NCBI RefSeq assembly: GCF_000424145.1
Contig: NZ_KE384139.1
Coordinates: 57,298-119,152 of the forward strand
Direction: 5' to 3'
Length of the DNA: 61,855 nucleotides
Source: Butyrivibrio sp. AC2005
GTDB taxonomy: Bacteria > Bacillota > Clostridia > Lachnospirales > Lachnospiraceae
Shown: positions 1 through 8,372 of the stretch, one piece after another
Layout of the letters: every line of letters begins with the position of its first letter
Numbering within the stretch: the first letter of the stretch is position 1
Program-made: the position numbers and the translations under genes
Notes under the pieces: generated by a model
The model's database searches: none
Told to the model about the DNA's origin: nothing
The model's input: only the letters and a program-made list of their open reading frames with translations

Positions 1-60
1 CCCCTTTTAATGAAGGCTTTGAGTAGTTTCCCTCCCCTTTTAAGGAAGGCTTTGAGTAGT
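1..60. repeat. 33-bp direct repeat, two copies, cut by the window edge
   Basis: Two copies with a period of 33 bases start at 1 and 34 (CCCCTTTTAA then GAAGGCTTTGAGTAGT). The second copy ends directly at the stop codon of the binding-protein gene. The CCTCCCCTT...AAGGAAGGCTT core resembles the CCTTCCCC...GGGGAAGGC end of the dispersed palindromic element found elsewhere in the window, so this may be a degenerate, tandemly duplicated copy. More copies may lie to the left. Confidence 0.7.
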
Positions 61-61
61 G

Positions 62-1603
62 TTACTGTGCTGCGAGCCATGCATCAAGCTGTGTCTGCTT
101 CTCTGCAAGGATGTCATCGTAGCCTGCATCCTTAAGTGCCTGTCTGAACTCAGCAAGTGCTGACTCTGTATCCACAGAACCGCAGGCGATACCGGGCAGA
201 TACTGCTGTATCACGTTGCTGACAGCTGTGTACTGTGTCTGAACACCTGATGCATCAAAGGTAAATCCCATTGCAGGTGATGAAGGAGCGTTGTGGTTCT
301 GCTCATCTTCCCACTTAAGTGATTCCTCTGAGCCGGAGCCTTCAAGAGGCCACTGAATAAAGAAGTTACCAAGGACACCACATGAGAGCTGTGCTGTGTA
401 AGGAACTGTAGCAGCATCCTGTCCTTCGGGATAAGAAACTGTTCCGTCATCGTTCTTAACGTAATCTCTGCCCTCAATACCATAGAGCATTGTGTTGATA
501 ACATCAGCATCTGTATATGTAAGATTCAGGAACTTAAGTGCAGCATCAGGATTCTCGGAAGTTGAAGCTATAACCTGTGCTACTGCATTCATTGAAGATG
601 TATCAAGATAAGCATCACCCAGAGCAATTGCACCAAGCTCATAACCTGAAGGAGCTGAAAGTGAAGCTGCTGTATCCTCAAGAGGATAGCTGTAAGATGC
701 TGAGTAGCAGAAATAGTTACCCGAAGACATAAGCTCTGCTGCTGCAGAAGTTGTTGTAGCTGCATCCTTCATAATGTAATCACTGTTGTACCAGTCTCTC
801 ATGAGAGTTGCATACTTCGCAAAATCAGCAAGATCATAATAGCTTGTTACTGTCATATCATCGCCCTGAAGTACACCTGTAGGTGAAGCGAAGGAATCTC
901 CGAGCCAGTCGATGTTTTTAATCCATCTTGTAAGACCGCTGTCACCCTGTGATACAGGAGCAAGAGGTGTCATCTCAGGATGGGCGCTCTTTACCTGTGC
1001 AAAGATATCTGTAAGGTCTTCAACAGATTTTACTGAATCCATATCAAGACCAAGTTCATCAGCGATATCCTTTCTGTAAAGGAGCATTGGCTGAAGTGCG
1101 AAGGGCTTAAGTGTGGGAATAGCATAAAGTCTTCCGTCTGACATTGTTGTCTTGAGCCACTCCTCTTCAAAAAGCTCTTTTGTTTCTTTTGCATCTGTAT
1201 CCATCATGTCTGTGATGTCGTAGCACATATCACTTGCGATGTCGTTTCCAAGATCACCAAGTGTATGGAAAATATCAATCTCACCATTCTGTACTGCAAG
1301 ACTTACCTGCTGTGTGTAATCAGCGATGGAAAGAGGCATCAGATGTACCTCAACACCAATCTTCTCTCTTGTTATCTCATTAAGCTTTTCTTCTACATCT
1401 GAAGTGTCATCCGGAACTGTATTGAAGGTTACGAACGCATATGTGATCTGTGCGTAATCTCCATCGGCTGCTACCTCTTTACCGGACTCTGTTGCAGTAC
1501 CTGCATCGCCTGACTGAGTCTCTCCTGTAGAAGCGCCACCACATGCAACAAGTGAAACTGTCATTGCTGCGGCAAGAATTGTGCTAATTGCTTTCTTAAA
1601 CAT
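62..1603 (-). CDS. ABC transporter solute-binding lipoprotein (sugar type, family 1)
   Basis: Extracellular substrate-binding lipoprotein of about 513 residues, probably for a carbohydrate. It opens with a lipoprotein signal peptide (MFKKAISTILAAAM) and the lipobox LVACG, followed by a Ser/Thr/Gly linker and a large two-lobed binding-protein body like the LplA/DUF3502 group. I chose the ATG at 1603, not the upstream in-frame start at 1663, because GGGAGG lies just ahead of it and the signal peptide then begins correctly. It is downstream of the YesM/YesN pair on the same strand, the usual layout in Lachnospiraceae. No permease genes are in view; they may lie left of the window. The ribosome-binding site is inside an inverted repeat (see 1605-1674). 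The substrate cannot be told from sequence. Confidence 0.9.
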   Translation of the reverse strand: MFKKAISTILAAAMTVSLVACGGASTGETQSGDAGTATESGKEVAADGDYAQITYAFVTFNTVPDDTSDVEEKLNEITREKIGVEVHLMPLSIADYTQQVSLAVQNGEIDIFHTLGDLGNDIASDMCYDITDMMDTDAKETKELFEEEWLKTTMSDGRLYAIPTLKPFALQPMLLYRKDIADELGLDMDSVKSVEDLTDIFAQVKSAHPEMTPLAPVSQGDSGLTRWIKNIDWLGDSFASPTGVLQGDDMTVTSYYDLADFAKYATLMRDWYNSDYIMKDAATTTSAAAELMSSGNYFCYSASYSYPLEDTAASLSAPSGYELGAIALGDAYLDTSSMNAVAQVIASTSENPDAALKFLNLTYTDADVINTMLYGIEGRDYVKNDDGTVSYPEGQDAATVPYTAQLSCGVLGNFFIQWPLEGSGSEESLKWEDEQNHNAPSSPAMGFTFDASGVQTQYTAVSNVIQQYLPGIACGSVDTESALAEFRQALKDAGYDDILAEKQTQLDAWLAAQ

Positions 1604-1604
1604 A

Positions 1605-1674
1605 ATTACCTCCCTTTGTACATTGTGTTTAATGCTTCGTTTTGAAGTAAACTCATTATACAAAGGGAGGTAAT
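1605..1674 (-). promoter_or_regulatory. Inverted repeat that covers the ribosome-binding site of the solute-binding protein gene
   Basis: A perfect 16-base inverted repeat has arms at 1605-1620 and 1659-1674, with 38 bases between. On the minus strand the 3' arm is TACAAAGGGAGGTAAT, the ribosome-binding site directly before the ATG at 1603. The 5' arm is its exact complement, so a transcript reading through from upstream could bury the site in a stem. A TATAAT hexamer (minus strand, 1660-1655) overlaps the 5' arm, so a transcript starting just after it would lack the blocking arm. The -35 region for that hexamer is poor. Confidence 0.6.
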
Positions 1675-1730
1675 ATGGTTTCTTTTAAAAATAAGATATA
1701 AATTTTCAATTTTAAGATTTGTTAAGTTAA

Positions 1731-3335
1731 TCAGTTCTGACCTGTGGTCTGAGTATGATATTCACCTGGAGTAAGACCCGTGGTCTTTTTAAATACAGTG
1801 GAAAAGTATGAAAAATTGTCAAAACCAACCTCTGCAGCCACATCACTAATCCTTACGTTAGGATTTGCAAGCTTCTCTTTTGCAATTGCAACTCTGTAAT
1901 CACTTATGTACTGCTTAAGACTCACACCGGTCTCCTTTTTAAACATCTTAGCCATGTACTCCGGTGTGAGAAATACGCTCTCAGCTATCTCGTTTCGAGA
2001 GATGTCCTCTGCGTAGTGCTCATGAACATAGTTTTTTGCTCTCTGGACAATGGAATCCGACTGCTCAACCTCTGAAACATAATCTATTGTTCCTGAAATC
2101 AAGTGCACCTGAAAGCGCATCATATCCATGAGCGAATCTGTAGACTGACTCTCCAAAAGAACAAAAGCATCATTTGCAAAAAGCTGAGTAGCAAGAATTC
2201 CCTTACCATGAAGATATACAAAAACAATCTGAAGAAGATCCTGCTTTATAATTGTAAGCGTAGCCGCTGAAAGCTTTTTCTGATTGGCAAGGCTTTCCAT
2301 ACTGAATTTAAGGAGATTAAGAAGCTCTTTCTTCTTTTTTTCATTTAAAAGAAGTCTTATCTGCTCCTGATCAAGGATGTGCTCTTTTTCAGAGAGCATA
2401 ACTATTTCATCATTTTCATGAAATACTCTGCCCTTCGATGCGACGTTGTTCCTGTCGAGTTCCTCAATATGAAGTCTGGTATCATACAGTTCTTCTATAT
2501 TACAGGAATTGCCGATGTAAATCGTGATGACATTCCCAAGCCTCTCTCCCACCTCGTCAATAAACTGCTGATCCATTTCGGGCAGTTTATCCGAGTCTGT
2601 ATCATCACAGATTATCGCAGTATAGAGAAGATTCTTTACGTGGTAATTCACTATTCTTCCCTGCTGAAGCTTTGAGCAAACCCTATCTGCTGCGAAATCT
2701 GCCAGTTCCTTTTCATATAGTCCTACGGATTCCTTTCCAAGCTTCTCAGCTCTCTGCTCCGGATTACCACTTGCTATTATGAAAAGTCTGTATGCTTTGT
2801 CTGCATCTATATCAAGCTTCCTGTTTGCTATTTCTTTTCTGATGATTTCCCTGTCCGCCACAATTCTCTGCTGAAGGACATCATCCCAAAAAGAACCCTC
2901 AACATACTCAATGCTTCCTGCGTATAACTCCTCGAATTTTGATGCCTTTTGAATTTCCTGCCTGTCATTTAATCTCTGAAGAGCTGTTGTAAGTTCTGCC
3001 TCCATTCTGTCCGCATTGAAGGGCTTAACAACATATCCTGAGGCATTATATTCAATGGCCTGCCTGGCATAATCAAACTTTTCATGGCTTGTAAGGAAAA
3101 TAAATTCCGCATCAATTTTTTCTTCCCTCACCCACTTAATAAGATCAAGACCGCTTCCCATTGGCATTTCAATATCACAGACAGCTATGCTTATGTCATT
3201 TTCCTTGAAAATCTTTTTAGCACCGGTAATGTTATAAGCAGTGTGTACCTTATCTATATGAAATTTGTCCCAGTCCACATTTGCAACAATTACATCAACT
3301 GTGGAGATATCATCATCAATTACCACTACTTCCAT
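1731..3335 (-). CDS. Response regulator, YesN-like, receiver plus AraC-type DNA-binding domain
   Basis: Transcription factor of 534 residues. The N-terminal receiver domain (about 1-120) shows the acidic pocket VIDDD near residue 7, the phospho-acceptor aspartate in AVCDIEMP near 54, a conserved LTSHE segment and the lysine in VKPF near 104. A long middle region of unclear function follows. The C-terminal 100 residues form an AraC/XylS double helix-turn-helix (SVFLTPEYMAKMFKKETG and the VGFDNFSYFSTVFKK signature). Its start overlaps the end of the kinase gene by 10 bases, so the two are translated together. In this arrangement such regulators usually control the neighbouring solute-binding and transport genes; that target is inferred. 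Confidence 0.93.
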   Translation of the reverse strand: MEVVVIDDDISTVDVIVANVDWDKFHIDKVHTAYNITGAKKIFKENDISIAVCDIEMPMGSGLDLIKWVREEKIDAEFIFLTSHEKFDYARQAIEYNASGYVVKPFNADRMEAELTTALQRLNDRQEIQKASKFEELYAGSIEYVEGSFWDDVLQQRIVADREIIRKEIANRKLDIDADKAYRLFIIASGNPEQRAEKLGKESVGLYEKELADFAADRVCSKLQQGRIVNYHVKNLLYTAIICDDTDSDKLPEMDQQFIDEVGERLGNVITIYIGNSCNIEELYDTRLHIEELDRNNVASKGRVFHENDEIVMLSEKEHILDQEQIRLLLNEKKKKELLNLLKFSMESLANQKKLSAATLTIIKQDLLQIVFVYLHGKGILATQLFANDAFVLLESQSTDSLMDMMRFQVHLISGTIDYVSEVEQSDSIVQRAKNYVHEHYAEDISRNEIAESVFLTPEYMAKMFKKETGVSLKQYISDYRVAIAKEKLANPNVRISDVAAEVGFDNFSYFSTVFKKTTGLTPGEYHTQTTGQN

Positions 3336-5059
3336 AAGCTGCTCTGCCTCTTTACTCTCTTAGGAATCCACATATCCACACGGCTTCCGTGTGGATCTTT
3401 ATTTGAAAAATCAATCAGATCATCCTGTCTGTACATAAGACTCAGGGTCTTTTTGAGGTTCCAGAGTCCGACACCGTGACCATTCTCCTTAACCTTAACA
3501 TTTCCGTCTTTCACATCCTTAAGGAACTGCTCAGGATATCCCTCACCGTCATCCTCAACAATTATATGGCACATCTCCTCGCCATCGTGATCCTCATTTT
3601 TAGCTGAAATAAGAATTGAAGTAAGTCTGTCTACAGATACCGCATGCTTGTAGATATTTTCAAGGATTGTATGGACAAGAAGCTGCGGAACCGGATAATC
3701 ATCAAGTCCTTCTCCAATATCAATAAAATCAAAAACGCATCCGGGATAGAGAATATCCTGCATTGCTATATAATCCCTTGCATGCTCTATCTCTTCAGAA
3801 AGCGGTACTGTATGAAGGCCTGACTTAAAAAGATATCTGACATTACGGGATAATCTCTCGATGTACTCTCGTATCTCCTCATTTTTATCCTGATAGGACA
3901 TACTGTGGATGGTTGTCAGCGCATTTAAAAAGAAATGGGGCTTAATCTGCAGCTGCACATATTTTAAAGTAGCTTCATCAAACGCGATTCTCTCCTCGTA
4001 AGACTTCATTCGGAGATTCACGATTGTATCCATCATCTGGTTAAAACTGGTATTGATCTGTTGGAACTCCTCAGTATCAGCATTTTCGGAAAGCCTTATT
4101 GACTGATCTCCGTTCTCGATTCTTTTCATGGAAGTAAGTAAATTAAGAAGTGGCATGTACACCGCTTTTCTTGTATAGACGCTTACAAGCACCAACATAA
4201 CAATAGCCGTAACTATAAGGAAAATTATTATAATTTGAAGAAGCTGAAAATCTCCATAAACCTTACTTTTTGTCATACTAAGATACAGAGAGAAGTCGCC
4301 CCTTTCAAAATCCGTGCCTGTCACAAAAAAATCCCCATTGTCAGACCAACCGCTTGTACCTATAAATCTGCCGCTTATATAGTCTCTCGGAAGAGCTTCT
4401 TCATTACCGTATTCCTGAATTATCTGCCCTACATCGGAGACAAGGGTATACTCAATCATTCCCTCAGGAGCGTAGACATCGGAAATATATGATACCTTAA
4501 CAAGTACTCCCAACATCCTCTTTTTATTCTTATACATTCTAAGAAGATAGCTATCCTCACCTATCTTTTGGTAAAACCAAGAGGAAGGCATATTGCCAGG
4601 AGTATCCTCCACCAGCTGTCTTATAGTTTTCTCAATATTCTCGGTTTCTGTATATGAGATATTTGGCTCAGTCCTTGCTATGTATGTATCTCCGATAAGG
4701 TCATAAAAAACCAGTGTCTGCACATCCGTACTTGTCATGGCAGCCTTTTGCAGTATCTGCACCATGTTCTGAGCTGCTATGGCTTTCTGGTTTTCATTGC
4801 CATACTCAAAAACCTGTATATTATCATTATTCTGAAGTACTGATGCCAAAGCCTGTTCATTAGCCTTAAGGACTTCATCAATCTCAAAGGATGCTATCTC
4901 CCTTGCCTGAGAAAGAGCCGCAGAAGCGCTGTCCTCAAGCGTCCTTCTGGTATTCCACCAAACTGCTGAGAGAATAACAATCATAAGGCCTAAATATCCT
5001 ACTGCTGCTATCGCTATGGTCCTTATAAAGGAATCTTTTTTTGATTTATCTGTTTTCAT
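3326..5059 (-). CDS. Sensor histidine kinase, YesM-like (LytS/His_kinase family)
   Basis: Membrane sensor of 577 residues. A first transmembrane helix (about 15-37), an extracytoplasmic sensing region of about 240 residues and a second helix (about 272-294) lead into a HAMP-like linker. The kinase core has the His_kinase signature QLQIKPHFFLNALTTIHSM with the phospho-acceptor histidine, then a GHKL ATPase domain with VEDDGEGYP and GHGVGLWNLKK. It is the partner of the overlapping YesN-like regulator. Pairs of this type commonly respond to oligosaccharides presented by a binding protein; the ligand here is unknown. Confidence 0.93.
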   Translation of the reverse strand: MKTDKSKKDSFIRTIAIAAVGYLGLMIVILSAVWWNTRRTLEDSASAALSQAREIASFEIDEVLKANEQALASVLQNNDNIQVFEYGNENQKAIAAQNMVQILQKAAMTSTDVQTLVFYDLIGDTYIARTEPNISYTETENIEKTIRQLVEDTPGNMPSSWFYQKIGEDSYLLRMYKNKKRMLGVLVKVSYISDVYAPEGMIEYTLVSDVGQIIQEYGNEEALPRDYISGRFIGTSGWSDNGDFFVTGTDFERGDFSLYLSMTKSKVYGDFQLLQIIIIFLIVTAIVMLVLVSVYTRKAVYMPLLNLLTSMKRIENGDQSIRLSENADTEEFQQINTSFNQMMDTIVNLRMKSYEERIAFDEATLKYVQLQIKPHFFLNALTTIHSMSYQDKNEEIREYIERLSRNVRYLFKSGLHTVPLSEEIEHARDYIAMQDILYPGCVFDFIDIGEGLDDYPVPQLLVHTILENIYKHAVSVDRLTSILISAKNEDHDGEEMCHIIVEDDGEGYPEQFLKDVKDGNVKVKENGHGVGLWNLKKTLSLMYRQDDLIDFSNKDPHGSRVDMWIPKRVKRQSSLWK

Positions 5060-5146
5060 ATAATCATATTATAGCAAAGTGTTAAAACTCTTGCTCAGAA
5101 GAAAGTTATACCAATTGGATCAAGTCAGTATAATAGTGTTAATCAA

Positions 5147-5317
5147 TTAAATTCCGCATGAATCAATCTTTGCTGGCTTATATGCTTTTACTGCTCGCAT
5201 AAAAGTATTGATCTGTTTTGTAATAGCTTCCTCTTCAGTGGATTCAGCACATACACTAATAGACATAAATGTCAGCATCACCAGTGATTTTATCAGACAT
5301 AAAAAACGCTTCATCAT
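5147..5317 (-). CDS. Small secreted protein of 56 residues, perhaps a truncated gene
   Basis: A short reading frame begins MMKRFLCLIKSLVMLTFMSI and has a typical signal peptide ending near CAES, then about 30 residues (EEEAITKQINTFMRAVKAYK and on) that look like the first helix of secreted NTF2/DUF4878-type domains. AGGAGGGG lies 4-5 bases before the first ATG, and the second ATG is better spaced. It ends early, so it may be a real small secreted peptide or the remnant of a longer gene. It precedes the kinase gene on the same strand by 87 bases. Confidence 0.6.
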   Translation of the reverse strand: MMKRFLCLIKSLVMLTFMSISVCAESTEEEAITKQINTFMRAVKAYKPAKIDSCGI

Positions 5318-5512
5318 TCCCCTCCTGAACTCATTTCTGATTGGTAATATATTTATCTTCTATTACATCAAGCTGAAGGAGGACTTAAAGTATAATAAAA
5401 AATTCTATGACATCTTCTAGTTTAAAGTTCTTTTAAAAATCATTGTTCTTATCCTTTAGTTTCTTAAGATTCATATTTTCACCCTTTTGTCACAGATTAA
5501 GATATTCTTAAG

Positions 5513-5541
5513 TTGTCATCTAACTTTTATCATGTTATTAT
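5513..5541 (+). promoter_or_regulatory. SigA-type promoter for the Rpn-like nuclease gene
   Basis: TTGTCA at 5513-5518 and TATTAT at 5536-5541 are separated by 17 bases, close to the vegetative consensus. The start codon at 5684 is about 135 bases further on, leaving a long leader. Confidence 0.55.
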
Positions 5542-5683
5542 AACTCTCGCATGATAAATGCATCTTGTTTATCTTTCGCAGATACTTCTTCTGCAGGATT
5601 TCAAAGCAAAAATTTTATTAAATAAAGTCGAAATCCGTGGTTTTATGCACTCTTTTCGGCTACAATGAAAGGAGAAAAACTTA

Positions 5684-6517
5684 TTGAACAATGAACAACA
5701 AAATTATGAGGAGCTGACTATTACCAATAACTTTATTTTTTGTAAAGTTATGCAAAGTAATCCAAATCTATGCAAGCAGCTCGTAGAGCTTATCATCAAT
5801 AGAAAAATAAGCCATATGGTGGCGGTAAACAGTGAACAAACTATAGAAATCACACCCGATGGTAAAGGCATCCGTCTAGATGTATATTTTGAAGATGACG
5901 GCTCTACAATGTATGATATTGAAATGCAGGTAGAATCTAATAAGAATCTTGCACGTAGATCTCGCTTCTATCAAAATATTATGGATTCTCAAGCACTTGG
6001 AAAGAACTCTGATTACATCGAGCTTATGGATAGTTATGTAATTTTCATATGCCCATTCAACATTCTGCCTGAATATGGATACCATCTGTATCACTTCAGA
6101 CCAAGGGCTGACGAAGACTCTTCCATCATCCTGGATGATGGCACTTCAAGGATATTTGTCTGTGCTAAAGGAAATAGAGATGATGTTTCTGTTGAAATGA
6201 AGGATTTTTTAGATTACCTTAGTGGTAAGCTTGCAGGTAGTCAGTTAACCAGCCAGCTTGACGATGCAGTCAAACTCGCTCGTCTCAATCAGAAATGGAG
6301 GACTGAATATATGTTATCCAAAATTGATATTGATGTTATGAAAGGTGAATATGAACGCGAGCTTGCAAAGAAAGATGCTGCTTTGGCTGAAAAAGATAAT
6401 GCTCTGGCAGAAATGGATAATGCCCTTGCTGAAAAAGATAATTCTTTGATTGAAAAAGATGCCAGAATAGCAGAACTCGAAGCACTATTGGCTAATCTGA
6501 CTAATAAAGATAGTTAA
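5684..6517 (+). CDS. Rpn-family PD-(D/E)XK nuclease / putative transposase
   Basis: Protein of 277 residues of the Rpn (recombination-promoting nuclease, formerly transposase_31-like) group, common and often multicopy in Lachnospiraceae. It opens TNNFIFCKVM; the nuclease core shows RLDVYF and YDIEMQ, which fit the aspartate and the E-x-Q of a PD-(D/E)XK site. The C-terminal tail is built of near-identical heptads (AEKDNAL, AEMDNAL, AEKDNSL, IEKDARI), predicting a coiled coil. I chose the TTG at 5684 because AAAGGAG is well placed before it and the nearby ATG at 5691 is out of frame. It stands alone with its own promoter and terminator. Whether it is an active nuclease is not known. Confidence 0.85.
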   Translation: MNNEQQNYEELTITNNFIFCKVMQSNPNLCKQLVELIINRKISHMVAVNSEQTIEITPDGKGIRLDVYFEDDGSTMYDIEMQVESNKNLARRSRFYQNIMDSQALGKNSDYIELMDSYVIFICPFNILPEYGYHLYHFRPRADEDSSIILDDGTSRIFVCAKGNRDDVSVEMKDFLDYLSGKLAGSQLTSQLDDAVKLARLNQKWRTEYMLSKIDIDVMKGEYERELAKKDAALAEKDNALAEMDNALAEKDNSLIEKDARIAELEALLANLTNKDS

Positions 6518-6538
6518 AAATGAATTAAGTAACTTTAA

Positions 6539-6569
6539 AGGAGCTGTGCCTGATCAATGCACAGCTCCT
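6539..6569. terminator. Bidirectional terminator
   Basis: Perfect 11-base stem AGGAGCTGTGC / GCACAGCTCCT with a 9-base loop between two convergent genes. Each side is A/T-rich, so it may serve both. Confidence 0.75.
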
Positions 6570-6575
6570 AATAAA

Positions 6576-7349
6576 TTAGTTACCACATTCAACACTTATC
6601 TCGTTAAACAGATGCATTATCTGTTCCGGATTCATATTCTTCTTCTCTTCTCCTGCCTTATCAAGGATCACTGAACCCTCATGCATCATGAGAAGTCTGT
6701 CACCATATTCCGTAGCGTAGCGGAGATTATGCGTAACCATTATGGTTGTAACCTTCTTCTCTCTGACTATTTTCTCGGTGAGTTCCATTATGATATCAGC
6801 AGTCTTGGGATCAAGTGCTGCGGTGTGCTCATCAAGAATCAGGAATTCAAGAGGCGTCATGGTGCTCATAAGAAGAGCAACTGCCTGACGCTGACCACCT
6901 GAAAGTGAACCTACCTTGGTATAAAGCTTATCCTCAAGTCCAAGCCCTAGCCCCTTAAGAAGTTCTCTGTAATAATCCTTCCTCTTGTGGTTAACTCCTG
7001 ACTGAAGGCCGTATCTCTTGCCCTTATTATCAGCAATAGACATATTCTCAAGAATATTCATGGAAGGGCAGGTTCCCTTCGAAGGATCCTGATAAACTCT
7101 TCCGATGGTTCTGTGCCTTTGATAATCACGCTCATTGGAGATATTAACGCCATTAACAAGAACCTCTCCTCTGTCGGCCTGAATTGAACCACAGATTATG
7201 TTTAACATTGAAGTCTTACCCGAACCATTGCTTCCAACTACAGCCACAAACTGTCCGTCAGGAACTGTCAGATTGAAATCATCGAAGAGGCACATCTCAT
7301 TGACACTGCCCGGATTGTAATTTTTATAAATTGATTTTAGTTCCAGCAT
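6576..7349 (-). CDS. ABC transporter ATP-binding protein (TrpZ-like)
   Basis: Cytoplasmic ATPase of 257 residues for the importer encoded just upstream. It has Walker A GSNGSGKTSM near residue 40, a Q-loop region (VYQDPSKGTCPSM), the signature LSGGQRQAVALLMS near 150, Walker B FLILDEHTAALD with the usual catalytic glutamate, and the H-loop THNLR near 207. It follows the permease gene by a single base, so the two are in one operon. The partner binding protein belongs to the ABC_sub_bind family, which includes importers for tryptophan, tyrosine and other small molecules; substrate not determined. Confidence 0.93.
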   Translation of the reverse strand: MLELKSIYKNYNPGSVNEMCLFDDFNLTVPDGQFVAVVGSNGSGKTSMLNIICGSIQADRGEVLVNGVNISNERDYQRHRTIGRVYQDPSKGTCPSMNILENMSIADNKGKRYGLQSGVNHKRKDYYRELLKGLGLGLEDKLYTKVGSLSGGQRQAVALLMSTMTPLEFLILDEHTAALDPKTADIIMELTEKIVREKKVTTIMVTHNLRYATEYGDRLLMMHEGSVILDKAGEEKKNMNPEQIMHLFNEISVECGN

Positions 7350-7350
7350 A

Positions 7351-8235
7351 TCAGGCCTCCACTTTCCGCTTTCTGTCTCTTGTAATAATGAGAATTACAA
7401 GGAACAATACCGCTGTTATAAGCTTAAGGTCTGTTGACTGAAGTCCGCATTTGATCGCAATCGCAACGCAGGCCTTATAAACAATAGCACCTATAACAAC
7501 ACTTGTTGTAACTTTGAAAAATGAAAGCTTTTTAAGAAGTGCAGTTCCGATTATAACGCTTGCAAGTCCTATTACCGCAGTTCCTGTACCCATGGATACA
7601 TCAAAGTATCTCTGCTGCTGAGCATATATAGCACCCGAAAGTGCAACCAGGCCGTTAGCAATGGCAAGACCTGTAATGCGAACTTTTCCTCTGTCTACGC
7701 CCATGGAAGTAACAAGAACATCGTTATCACCTACAGCCTGAAGCATGAGTCCTGATCTGGTCTTAAGATACCAGTCAAGAATAAGCTTAACTACAGCTGT
7801 AATAACAACAAGTATTATTACTGACTGGAATTTCGCAAGTACCGGAATGGAACCAAAAATGCCGTTCATAAGCCTGTTATCAAATATTGTGTAGTAATCA
7901 TACATGGGCAGATTAGCTCTGCCGGCAATTCGGAGGTTCACAGAGTACAGACCGGTCATCATGATAATTCCAGCAAGAAGATCTCTGACCTTGAAAACCA
8001 CATGAATAATACCCGTACATACTCCTATAAGGCACCCTGCCGTAAAACATATCGGTAAAGTAAGTATAGGCTGGACTCCGGCTCTTATCATAACCACGGC
8101 AAGACAGATTCCGAAAGGAAAACCTCCATCCACTGTCATGTCAGGGAAGTCCAGTATTTTATATGTGATATACATTCCGAGAGCCATGATTGCGTAGCAC
8201 AATCCCTGCTCCAGGACACTTACTATTAGTGCCAT
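7351..8235 (-). CDS. ABC transporter permease (TrpY-like, BPD_transp_2 family)
   Basis: Integral membrane protein of 294 residues with eight or more hydrophobic helices. It resembles branched-chain-amino-acid-type permeases and carries the FPDMTVDGGFPFG segment typical of the TrpXYZ-type importers. I chose the ATG at 8235. A longer frame starts at 8268, but its extra residues (MSAKLTDEGEK) are only the translation of a dispersed palindromic repeat. With the shorter start, the repeat end GATGAGGG becomes the ribosome-binding site, 8 bases before ATG. The ATPase follows immediately and the binding-protein gene lies upstream. Confidence 0.92.
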   Translation of the reverse strand: MALIVSVLEQGLCYAIMALGMYITYKILDFPDMTVDGGFPFGICLAVVMIRAGVQPILTLPICFTAGCLIGVCTGIIHVVFKVRDLLAGIIMMTGLYSVNLRIAGRANLPMYDYYTIFDNRLMNGIFGSIPVLAKFQSVIILVVITAVVKLILDWYLKTRSGLMLQAVGDNDVLVTSMGVDRGKVRITGLAIANGLVALSGAIYAQQQRYFDVSMGTGTAVIGLASVIIGTALLKKLSFFKVTTSVVIGAIVYKACVAIAIKCGLQSTDLKLITAVLFLVILIITRDRKRKVEA

Positions 8236-8242
8236 TTTTTCA

Positions 8243-8292
8243 CCCTCATCCGTCAGCTTCGCTGACACCTTCCCCCTAAGAGGGGGAAGGCT
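8243..8292 (-). repeat. Dispersed palindromic element, short form (copy 1)
   Basis: On the minus strand: GCCTTCCCCCTCTTAGGGGG plus AAGG forms one hairpin, GTCAGC-GAA-GCTGAC forms a second, then GGATGAGGGTG. The last block is positioned as the ribosome-binding site of the permease gene. Same family as the copies at 24434, 32110, 35288, 44085, 57631 and 57758. Confidence 0.85.
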
Positions 8293-8293
8293 T

Positions 8294-8360
8294 ATTTTAT
8301 TCTTTCATTTTTTATTGCATTATAATATTCTTTCATTTTTTTTACTGTATTATAATGCTT
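8294..8360. repeat. Imperfect direct repeat, about 31 bases, two copies
   Basis: ATTCTTTCATTTTTTATTGC and ATTATAAT recur as ATTCTTTCATTTTTTTTACT and ATTATAAT in the gap between the binding-protein and permease genes. A/T-rich; no function visible. Confidence 0.5.
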
Positions 8361-8372
8361 TTCTTATAAATA

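Noticed and set aside
8235..8268. Longer N-terminus of the ABC permease (MSAKLTDEGEK)
   Set aside because: These residues are the translation of the dispersed repeat; the same peptide would appear from other copies, for example at 24434-24484, where there is no gene.
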